The notes under the pieces were generated by a model. The model worked only from the letters and a program-made list of their open reading frames with translations, ran no database searches and was not told where the DNA came from. From Melampsora larici-populina 98AG31 (Eukaryota > Basidiomycota > Pucciniomycetes > Pucciniales > Melampsoraceae), in contig NW_006768796.1 in assembly GCF_000204055.1 (NCBI RefSeq), positions 556,084 to 620,083 of the forward strand: a DNA stretch of 64,000 bases, read 5' to 3'. Of this stretch, positions 54,901-64,000 are shown in pieces; position 1 is the stretch's first letter, and each line of letters starts with the position of its first letter. A program made the position numbers and the translations under genes.

Positions 54901-57900
54901 CAAGCGATGCAGAGATTCCACCTGCCATCTGACCCAGAATATCAGTCATCTTACTATCTCACAATCAAAGATGTTGTTAGCGGCGAAGAAAACAAGATCG
55001 ACGAATCACAACTACCTCTCAAAGTATTCGAGGCTATGAACGAGGCTATGGGTCAAGACAGCTTACTACTCCCGTCCGTCAAGCGTTCTTCGGTTGGCTC
55101 AATATCCTCGATTAGCTCAAACCTATCACTGAACCCAGCAATCTCACGACTAGGCATGAGTGACTTTAGTGATGACTCAGCTGTCAAGTTCTACATCAAT
55201 AGCTATGGAACAGAGAAAGAAAAGGTCATTCCAAAAACTAAGCCTCTCTCGTCCCGGAAGAATGATCGTGCAGGTGTTCTAGAGCCTATTCAAGAAGACA
55301 TGGCCGTTTCCGGAGGTACAGATGACAATGCTTCGGACAAGGGCACCATCATTGCGGATGGCGCCATACGATCTGAGCCAGTGGACTCCCGACTATCACA
55401 GACATCCAATTCATCATCATCTAGCTCTTCCACCACTGTTGAGCAAGGCCAATCCATCCTTTCACCCATGGCCTCCCCTTCTCTGCGTTTTGCCATGCGC
55501 ATCCAAATTTACCCCAACGATCTTCCAGATGGTGTAGTGTTTGATCCTCAATCCAATGCTATCATACCCAAGATTGTGTTGAATGAACGAGGAAAACGCA
55601 ATTCCTCCAATTCCTCCGCTTCCTCCTACTCAGCAGTCAGCTTGACTATGAGGGAAAAGATTATGTTATTTCCTCGTAACATCAATGTGTCTGAGGCAAT
55701 CGAGCACACCTTGGACGCATTCGGCATCTCGGAAGGAGTTGTGGACGGGGGTGACGATGTTGAGGAGAAGGTCAGTAAGCGGCGCAGTGTATCTAAAGTC
55801 AGATACGGACTCTCAATCAAGCTTCCTGGCAACGCTTCAGGTAAATCTTGCATTCTACTTTCGTGCCGCAGTCGAGAGTATCGCTAACGTTGGTTTGATG
55901 ACGGTCTATCAGAGGCAGCTGTGCCGTTGATCTCAAAGGTCTTGGATGCATATTTAACCCCACCTGCATTCCGACCACCTGATCGAAGCTCTAAAGAATC
56001 TCGCCGCCGGTCTCAAGAAGGTTCCTTTGTGTTTGGATCCCTGCAAGATATTCTAAATACAGATCCTGTCTTCGTCCTTCGGCGTGCATCACATCAACAC
56101 CATCCCACCAGACGAGAGTCTAACAGAAGCTCTACAGGTTTAGCTGGAGCGGTAGCTGATGAGCTCGGATTGATGGGTGCCAAGAAATCTGCCTCAGGAG
56201 CCTCAAACAGATTGTCCGGAAGTTCTTCACGCCCTGGAGGTGCTACGACCAGTCTAACGCGGCACAACGGGTCGCCAGCAGAGATGATGGCGGATCGACG
56301 AGCAGCCTTTCTCTCTGCAACTCCCAATTCGGACCAGGGTGTTGACATCACTTTGAATGATCATGCAACTATCCGTAGCAAGCGTGATAGCAGTGGGAAA
56401 TCCTTCCGCTACTCTTACATTGACCCTGCCGGTACCGAGTTTGACATTAGCGAACTGATAGAAAGTGAATGGAGTCCGACCCCTCATCTCACACCAGCTG
56501 CTCAAACCCGGACAACTGAAGACGTACGAGCTCGTGTTGTTGAGAAAAGGCGACAACTCAGTCGTCAGAACGGATCCTCAAGCCAAAATTCCCTTAGCTC
56601 TATGACAGATGATGGCTATGCAAGTGCGCCAGAATCACCGGTGATGGCAGATAGTCGCGTTGAATCTCCTACTACCTTCAACAAACATGAAGACGAACAA
56701 GCGATCGAAGCTCTACGTCTCGCTCCACTCACAATTGATCAAGCTGGTTCCTCTGGCAATCCGAATCTTTCCACACTAAACGACACGAATGAGGCAGGAC
56801 AACCCATAACTCGAGATAACAAGCGCCAGGATTTGTTAATGGCGGCCTTGGACAAACGAAATCTCTCTGCAGTGGCCCTCTCTCAAATGCCAGATGAGTC
56901 TAAAGATAGTCCAACCCCTGGCTGTCCTCCCATCAACGTAGAATCACTTGAGAAACGGATTGAGCGAGTACTTGCGAAAGTAAAGACAAATCGGCAGATC
57001 AGTTCAAAGACGCGCTCAAGCCATTCACGAAAATCTTCTTCCATCTCCTCTTGGACTGATCACAATGCGAACTCGACCGTTGCACCTGCCAAATCGCTGG
57101 ACAATAAGACACCTTCGGAGAACGCCAACTTGGCCTCTTCCCGTTCTCGTCTCAGTCCAACCCGTAATGTGTATTCGCCATCAGGGGGTTCAACGACCGA
57201 TGCGCCAAAGGCCCCCAATGCCGTAGGACTCGATCACTCGCGAGCACCATCTATAGACCAGATCTTATCATCTCAAGAGGCTGCTCAGACACAGTCCCAG
57301 GTTTTGCAAGCGTCCATTAATTCTAGCCGATCCAACTCCACCACTGGGACCAACAGTCCGGTGACGCCCGTCACTGCGACATCGCCAACTGGAGACAGCA
57401 CTTACACACCTATCTCCTCAGCTACGAGGGGTGTGGGAATTGATAGCAGACAATCCACACATCGGCATCCCCTCCTCTATCGTGATGACTTTGGACTGGA
57501 TGTGTTGATGAACTTGATTAATTACTCTGCATTTCCGCAAGGAAACAGTACGATTGGCCATATGCGGGATAGAGCAGCTCGATCAACGCCTATCAACGAG
57601 GTCGGCACTCGAGTCAAAACACATCCTATCAAAACTGATGGTACTGTTAATGGGATCTCGACGGAAGAAGTTGTGAAGGAGGACGAAGCGGAGTCGCAGA
57701 TGATGAAGGAATTATTCGGACCGATTCAAAACATTGAAGAGGATCCAAGTATCTCTAATGAAATCAAGAGTTGGTATCAGTCACCATCATCAAGCCAGTC
57801 ACGTTCAGATCATGAGGTGATAGGTCCAGATGAATCTGGTAGTGGGAGATCGAAGCAGACAATAAGTGAAAGTTTCAATGTGCTAGAGGACCGCCTGGAT

Positions 57901-57933
57901 CAATTAATGCGGGATGTGATGAACAATGCTTGA
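51961..57933 (+). CDS. Large SH3 and Ras-association (RA) domain protein, likely cell-polarity factor
   Basis: Exons 51961-52452, 52553-52714, 52819-53913, 54013-55840 and 55913-57933 join in frame to 1865 residues. N-terminus: acidic stretch and Gln-rich repeats. An SH3 domain spans residues ~145-205 (YALHTFLATVDGQ, VVKGDQLTLLDDSNSYWWL, VGYIPAENIETP), with the ALYDF-type start reading as ALHTF. A long Glu/Asp run follows near residue ~330-370, then a basic linker. An RA/ubiquitin-like domain spans ~840-930 (LNVLRIFAGENVDAE, ELIVQAMQRFHLP, YYLTIKD). A second ubiquitin-like block lies at ~1120-1195 (REKIMLFPRNINVSEAIEHT). The rest is Ser-rich and disordered, ending in a short coiled segment (FNVLEDRLDQLMRDV). 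SH3 plus RA suggests a scaffold linking Ras-type GTPases to the cortex. I cannot assign an exact ortholog. Confidence 0.82.
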
Positions 57934-58913
57934 GATATAAGAAGGTCTGTAGGCTGCTGATGCTATGCTTAGGTCTAGTAGATGTATATGTGAACTTTTT
58001 GATTTTTCAACTTTATAATTTTCTTTTTTTGTTTGGTTTTTTGCGATGGATAAATGAGTTTGTTTTCGGTTTTCCAATACACTGCCTTTTTTGTGTGATT
58101 TTATATCTTCTTATCTTGAACTAGGAATGATGTTTCAAGAAGATTGTTTTATGAGAAATGTTTCTTTTGTCTTTCTACAAAAAATCTTGTTGTTTATATA
58201 TTATATATCATTCTTTGCAAGGAATTAGGAGGGATGGATTTGATGATTGTTGCAAATTTCTTTCATGAAATTAGAATCAGATCTTGAGTTTATCTATCAC
58301 CCTTTTCTTCTGTGTGATTGAAAAGGTTTGTAAGCTTTTGTTGGGCCTAATGGTATACATACTCTGGAGAAAACTATTTTCTTAGCTTCATTGAAAGACA
58401 TACTTGATGCTAACCTAATTCAGTCCCTCGCTCGCCGAGAGGGGCTTAGTTAGGTTAGTACTTGATGTGTCTTATTTTGATATACTTGGATGTCCCTTAT
58501 CCTATCAAAAGCATCACAAAAATAGCCTTTTGGGTGGATTGAATGTTTTATTGTTTTCAAGAGAAGTTTGGAGCGTTGATACATGAACTTATCAGCAATT
58601 CATCAGTTTTTTGTTTCTTGCATCATAAGCTTAACACTCGCGCCCGTTAAGCTTAGTACACTGCCTATCTTTTCAGGAATTCTCAGATGGGAATAATACA
58701 AATTGAACACTAGTGCAACAGATCTATAGAGGTCTTTGCCATGAGAAATTAGATATAGAGTAACATGGCTCTTCAAGAGACCATAACATCAAGTGAGTTA
58801 GCTAATGACCTTGAAGTTTTGAATATTTCAGACGCTTTTTCAATCTTATACACATTTCTGAAGCGACATGGACATGAAGTATCAAAACTCAAGATCCACC
58901 ACTTGAATTCTGA
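57934..58913. repeat. Spacer with a ~50-bp hairpin related to the foldback MITE ends
   Basis: 3' flanks of two converging genes. At about 58412-58461, CTAACCTAATTCAGTCCCTC and its imperfect complement (gaggggcttagttaggttag) form a hairpin with a tiny loop. It matches both termini of the 671-bp foldback element, as if only its ends remained. No gene otherwise. Confidence 0.6.
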
Positions 58914-61121
58914 TCATATCTCTCTTCGTGATTCTCTCATTCTTTGTGTTCTCCTTATTCTTTGAACATCAGGACCTTGAATCCACCAATGATCCGCTTC
59001 CCATTCTTCTTCATCACCCCGATCAAATTCAAGATCATCATCACCATCATCATCATCAAATGTCATCTCAATTCCATTTCCCTGCAGCAATACCGTCAAC
59101 TTTTTGATCTCTTCAGGAGTAAGCGAACCAGTTAGATTTGTGATCTCGACCTTCTTGAGATTGGGCCAAAGTTGATCATGAATCAATTCCTCTAAATCTT
59201 GAAAATCATAATGACGAGTATCACCTATTGAAATTGATGAAAGGTTTGAAGGCTTTTAAAAATTCTATGGGTAAAGTGTTTGCAGTCAGTAAAGTGGTCA
59301 ATTTAGGTAGTTTGAATTGAACTCCATCATTTATCAAGTCTTGAAAAATCGGATCTGATTCGCGAATACGACCGATATGATACGGTGCATAATATAACAA
59401 AAGTGTTGTCAAGGTTGATTCGAAAAGTTTAAGAAAACCTTGTAAAAATGATAGTGACACTCGATTACAATCTACTAATGATAATGCTTGCAAAGAACTC
59501 TTCCAATGCAGTCGATTCCAACTAGAATCTATACAGCTCGCCTTTTCCAAATCCAATTCAACGAGATGACTGAATGAAGCGAGTTGAAGTCCAAGCGGAG
59601 AAAGACAGACTTGTCCACTTGTTTGATCGTCCAGAGGCTTGGGATGAGTAGCATCAATTCTTGAACAAGCAAAACTTTGAAGGTTTGAAAGGTTTGAGAT
59701 GATGTCTACCAAGAAGGCTTCTGTGTAGTAACATCGATTGATAGGAGATGATAAGGAAAGATGAGTAAGTAAAGTAAGTTGAGAGATTGTCTTCATCCAC
59801 AAGTTTGGCATTTGATTGTCAAGAGACGGTTTTGGAGAAGACATATCCAATGTTGAATCCGACATTTCTGAGCCTTTGTTAGGAGGTGTAAAAAGACTAG
59901 GATCAAGATCGATGTCGAGTTCATTGACATGAGGACAGGAATCTAAGATTTGTAGTAAAACCTCCGATCGCAACTTAGAGCATCCACAACGGTCCACCTA
60001 CTTTGCGAGCCCTGGAACAGACCCCCGATCCTGATTTTGTGGATGTAGGGGGTCAAAAAAACAGGTGTCCACAGCGGTGCACTTGAAGTCAGGGGCCAGA
60101 ACTCGATTGAGTGATATGGTATGCTTGTACCATATCATCTTGTTTCGAGTGCGGTTTGAGACGTGACTATATCGGTCACGTGGAAGCAGTGGCACGTGAT
60201 ATTGGGAGCCCCTATAGACCTCGCAGATGTGGGGGGTCCGGATGGAAATCTGGAGGCCCCCGACGTCTCACCCCCGATTGTGCGAGCTCCGTTGGAGCGT
60301 TTTTTTGCGTTTTGACCCCCTACATCGCTGGGGGCCCGCAAAGTAGGTGGACCGTTGTGGATGCTCTTAGGATCATGTTGTGGATCCCACCCCTCATCCC
60401 AACGTACATTATGGCTAAAGTGTTCATTCTCTCTACACTCTTCTACAGTGGATCTGGGGACTCTGCACCCGATTTTTCTGACATGATCTGAATGCTTGTT
60501 GACGATTTCTTCCAGTGTGAACTTGATTCTATCGACCGTATAATCTTGGAAGTCGAAAGCCTGGAACAGACATCAAAATCAATTCCTTATTCAAGAGACA
60601 AGGCAGATGATGATGAGAGGCACAAATTACCTCAAAGACATAAGGACAACATATTTCATAGAATGTACGATCAACTGAGGCAAGTGATCGGATATCAATC
60701 AAGGGAAGTTCTTTGTAAAAGCAAAAACACGCGGTATTGTCAGTACATAATGTATCAATATGAGGCAGAAGCACAAAACTATGTGATATTCCAATTAGTT
60801 GAGAGCACTCAAGAAAGAAGTGATCGGATAAGGATAATAAGCAGATGGAAGAGATGGTGATGTTAAATGAATCCACTGACTGTCAGTTTTTCTTTGAAAT
60901 TTTCGACGACGTCGAATTTCCTGATGTTGACTATTCCGAAGGTCATCAACGGTATTGCTCTGTTGGTTTTGGTGTATTTGCTGAGCTGAAGGAAGATGAT
61001 GGACCCAGTGAGAGATGTTCTCTTTCAGTTCAAATGGTATAGATGATAGATTGACTTGAGTGCGTGAAGATGGAATTGAGTCTGAAGACATTCCTGAATG
61101 TGAACGTTTGAGTGATCCCAT
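58914..61121 (-). pseudogene. F-box/LRR-like gene interrupted by a MITE
   Basis: Minus strand. An N-terminal block at ~61121-60540 contains IPFELKENIS and, after apparent introns, LPLIDIRSLASVDRTFYEIC, an F-box-like segment. A GT-AG intron then leads to FQDYTVDRIKFTLEEI and VRKIGCRV, ending at DEGWDPQHDP at 60370. There a 389-bp MITE is inserted. The frame resumes at 59977 with KLRSEVLLQILDSCPHVNEL and LRR-like β-strand/Leu patterns (LTHLSLSSP, LQSFACSRI, LVELDLEKAS, LQALSLVDCN). Near 59256 a 1-nt shift seems needed to reach the last block (LEELIHDQLWPNLKKVEI, acidic tail). F-box proteins recruit substrates to SCF ubiquitin ligases. Exon limits upstream are approximate. Confidence 0.62.
59978..60366. 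mobile_element. 389-bp PIF/Harbinger-type MITE, copy A
   Basis: Flanked by TTA (59975-59977 and 60367-60369), the 3-bp TWA duplication typical of PIF/Harbinger. Terminal inverted repeats begin GAGCATCCACAACGGTCCAC and continue through ctactttgcg (about 30 bp). It lies inside the F-box/LRR gene. Copy B at 62635-63023 has the same length in opposite orientation. No coding capacity; several open frames on both strands are incidental. Confidence 0.9.
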
Positions 61122-61580
61122 CGAAGGATTTGGACTTCTTCAAGATATCTTGTTTGTCTCGTCAGTCTTCAATTGATCAAGCTTTGAAGGGCCTTCTCAT
61201 GGATCAAATAATTTTGAGCTGTCCCCATGTTACCAACCCAGGCTCACAAGACTCATGAGTCTAAAATCACCAAGTTTCTCATTAAGAACGCAAGGGGTAG
61301 AGTGTTTAGGAGATACAGACATATGCCCTGCTTTGAGCACCTGGCTTTGAGTCACTTGGCACAGGGTACTTTGACGCAGGAGCGCGCGATGAAGTAGACA
61401 AGAGATCAAGAGGAAGTGAAACACAGAAGTGTTTGCCTGTAATAGTATATAGCACCATGTCTAGCGACGCAACAACTTGAAATAATCAGCGGTCTTTCAA
61501 CATTGCCATTGTTCTGTGGATGATTTGATCAGATTTTTATACACAGGTTGAATACATATTGAAAATGTGAAATGAAGGTA

Positions 61581-63930
61581 ACACCGCGGGAATCAACTCG
61601 TTTGAAACCCGATTGAGCGGAATTTTGGTGTCCGGGTTCGAAATTTCCTCGAATTGTTACGGTGGCCGAGGAGCGCCACATGCGCCAAAACGACAAAACG
61701 ACAAAATGTCAAATTAGGTCAAATTGCCCCCATTGAGGCCCCGTCCAGCCTGTTCGGACTGTCACCTCCCGACTCTGGTCGCCCTCTCACTTGCCGGGCT
61801 ATTCCACTTTCACTCCAAAATTTCTTCGAGTGGGCCTTTGGCACAGAGCCAGTGAGGGACTTAGTTAAGTTTGGTATTCACCCCGTTTTTAAATCTCATC
61901 CATTGTTGTTTCCTTCATTGCATGATCAAGAGAATCTTCTGTATGAACTCTTACATAAGCATGGAGACATTATGAGGCATCAATTGACATGTTCTAAAAC
62001 TTGAACTTCTGGTCAAAGAAATCTATATGATATCGTGTTTATCGTTTTCATCGTTTTCATTGTTCTTATCTTTTATCTTACGTTTTTGCTACATTCTTTG
62101 TCTGTTCTTGTTAGATTGATAACCCTTGTTACATTTATCATTCAGGGAGTTACTGCACAAATCATCACAAACTCGCTGATATGTGCTGCACGTGATCTGG
62201 ACACGCAAGATACACTTGGTAACCAGTGCAACAAGGTCTGTCAAAAAATGTGCCCTAGGTTGAAGGCCAATCACCATTGTTGTTGCAATAGTCAACATAT
62301 CAGAAGAAAGTGATGATGGATGTGACAAGTTTACTACAAAAGTGTGGCTGTTACTTTCACCTGCTGAAGCGTAGTTTGGCAAGCTGCCGGTTGTACCAAA
62401 ACAGATTTTCAGCGGATGCTGAGGAGGCCCCCGGGCTAATCAAGTAGCCAATACCGTGGGGTACCGGTCCAAGCACGCTGGACAGGGCCCCAATCGGGGC
62501 AAAAATGGGGCAATTTGATGTTTTGGCGTTTTGGCGCAACTGGCGCTCCTCGGCCACCGTAAATTGTGAATCTTGTTCACAACCAAACTTAACAAAGTCC
62601 CTTGCCAAAGGCCCGAGCCCCAGCAAGGGACTTAGAGCATCCACAACGGTCCACCTACTTTGCGGGCCCCCAGCAATGTAGGGGGTCAAAACGCAAAAAA
62701 ACACTCCAACGGAGCTCGCACAATCGGGGGTGAGACGTCGGGGGCCTCCAGATTTCCATCCGGACCCCCCACATCTGCGAGGTCTATAGGGGCTCCCAAT
62801 ATCACGTGCCACTGCTTCCACGTGACCGATATAGTCATGTATCAAACAGCACTTGAAACAAGATGATATGGTACAAGCATACCATATCACTCAATTGAGT
62901 TCTGGCCCCTGACTTCAAGTGCACTGCTGTGGACACCTGTTTTTTTGACCCCCTACATCCACAAAATCAGGATCGGGGGTCTGTTCCAGGGCTCGCAAAG
63001 TAGGTGGACCGTTGTGGATGCTCTTACCGCATGAAACGGAATCCTGGCATGAGAAGTAGCCTGTATTGGCACAAACAACGCTACTTTGGATTTTTTGATT
63101 TGTTCCTAAATAAACAGGTCTTGGAGGTAAAGAAAAGGATGATGGCAAATATTCATTACATATGAGCCAATTGCAAGCTCCCCCAAATCTGGTCTGGAAC
63201 TTGGGCTACTGGGGAATCAAAAATGGGTCTGTTTTCATTTTTCAGCAGCGGCGAGCCGGCTCATAGCCTGTATTTCTCAGAAAGCGGTCAAAATAATTGA
63301 TCTTCAACTACTCAAAAAGATAACTTCCCAGAAAGATAGAAAGGAGGTTGCAATTGGTACATATGTAATGTTCCCTTGCCATTTTCTTCTTTCTTTGTTG
63401 CAAGACATGGTTATTGAGAGACAAAAAGAACAAACAGATGTAGAGAATTTGGAGCAAATACAGCTCACTTCTCGCGCCAGGATTCCAGTTTATGCGGTAA
63501 GTCCCTCGCTGGGGCTCGGGCCTTTGGCAAGGGACTTTGTTAAGTTTGGTTCACAACTCGTTAGCATTATGTTTGCTGATTTCCCTCGAGTACCCTACAA
63601 TATATACACATACACAGCACTTTCAAAACCTGTGATTCCAACCGTTTGACTACATATCTCACCGCTTATCATGTTCCCGCTGAACTGCTTTTTTTTGGTT
63701 GATCAAGGTTTGACAAATGATGATGAAGGTGAGGAATGGTGAAAGGGGATGGTGCTGTATGATGTGACTGTGCATACACGGGGCCAGCCGAGTACAGAGT
63801 ACAGCCCGAGGGGAATCGGCAAACATAATGTGAACAAGTTGTGAACAAGATTCATGATTTGAGGAAATTTCAAACCCGGACACCAAAATTAAGCTCCATT
63901 GGGTTTCAAGCGAGTTGTTTCCCGCGGTGT
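61581..63930. mobile_element. Composite inverted-repeat element (~2.35 kb) with nested repeats
   Basis: Outer inverted ends ACACCGCGGGAATCAACTCG and, at the right, the near complement (from ACACCGCGGGAAACAACTCG read in reverse) share ~75 bp including ggtgtccgggtt(c/t)gaaattt. Nested within: an inner inverted pair GGTGGCCGAGGAGCGCCA (61661 and complement at 62541-62558), an inverted pair of caaagtccctt(gcc) blocks at 62585-62634 and 63495-63555, and the Harbinger MITE copy B. It appears to be several foldback elements inserted into one another. No transposase found. Confidence 0.7.
62635..63023. mobile_element. 389-bp PIF/Harbinger-type MITE, copy B
   Basis: Flanked by TTA (62632-62634 and 63024-63026), with the same ends as copy A (GAGCATCCACAACGG...). 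It is inverted relative to copy A and of identical length. Differences are few and several are C/T or G/A changes at CpG sites (for example copy A cgagtgcgg versus caagtgctg in copy B read in the same sense). It is inserted in one arm of a foldback repeat. Confidence 0.9.
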
Positions 63931-64000
63931 AAAGAGGTTTTTGTTGTAGACTCACGTGACTTACACCACTGCGGCACAGACATCACGTGCTGCAGTCAAC
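63931..64000. other. Window end, nothing recognised
   Basis: Seventy bases after the outer repeat, containing two cacgtga/cacgtg motifs; no feature supported. Confidence 0.3.

Noticed and set aside
62357..62890. 177-residue minus-strand frame
   Set aside because: Runs across the Harbinger MITE copy B and a foldback arm; the same frame appears in copy A, so it is repeat-derived.

Overview
This is a eukaryotic, AT-rich, intron-dense window. Introns are short (about 55-95 bp, GT-AG) and the repeat content is that of a fungus, most likely a rust (Pucciniales, Basidiomycota); genus is not claimed. The signs are a KDZ transposase relic with a cysteine-cluster N-terminus, a TET/JBP dioxygenase gene, several many-exon hAT elements, a DIRS-type tyrosine-recombinase retrotransposon, PIF/Harbinger and foldback MITEs, and ORC5/SWD2 genes of basidiomycete style. 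A 100-bp run of N at 32718-32817 is an assembly gap.

Layout. 0-1 kb: the 3' end of a lineage-specific gene with a SAM-like C-terminus. 1.4-2.5 kb: a three-exon Tc1/mariner-type transposase. 2.7-4.9 kb: a TTTTA microsatellite, an LTR-like stretch and a short hAT relic. 5-15.5 kb: a module made of flanking tandem and palindromic repeats, a decayed KDZ transposase (minus), a divergently transcribed companion gene (plus) and, at the far end, an uninterrupted TET/JBP 2-oxoglutarate/Fe(II) dioxygenase (minus). 15.6-17.4 kb: an LTR-like stretch with a primer-binding-like site. 18-22.7 kb: a DIRS-like retrotransposon (gag, RT-RNase H, tyrosine recombinase). 24.2-25.7 kb: a broken second tyrosine recombinase. 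26-36.5 kb: hAT remnants plus one nine-exon hAT transposase whose exons all join in frame. 36.6-40.8 kb: a second hAT with an exact 8-bp target duplication, inserted in the coding sequence of another gene. 41.6-43.4 kb: a TA-flanked MITE next to a Harbinger deletion derivative. 43.8-58 kb: the conserved host block, SWD2 (minus), ORC5 (plus) and a large SH3 plus Ras-association protein (plus), with two more 8-bp-TSD foldback elements between them. 58.9-61.1 kb: an F-box/LRR-like gene split by a 389-bp Harbinger-type MITE. 61.6-63.9 kb: a nested inverted-repeat element carrying a second copy of that MITE.

How it fits together. ORC5 and SWD2 are core genes (replication origin binding; Set1/COMPASS and 3'-end processing) that start head to head about 190 bp apart. 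Nearly everything else is mobile DNA. Several element genes are broken by in-frame TGA codons at positions where the family or the flanking frame suggests arginine (CGA), as expected if methylated CpG decays to TpG. A TET/JBP-family 5-methylcytosine oxidase gene with a complete reading frame sits beside a dead KDZ transposase in the same neighbourhood. This KDZ-TET/JBP-companion module is the most interesting system in the window.
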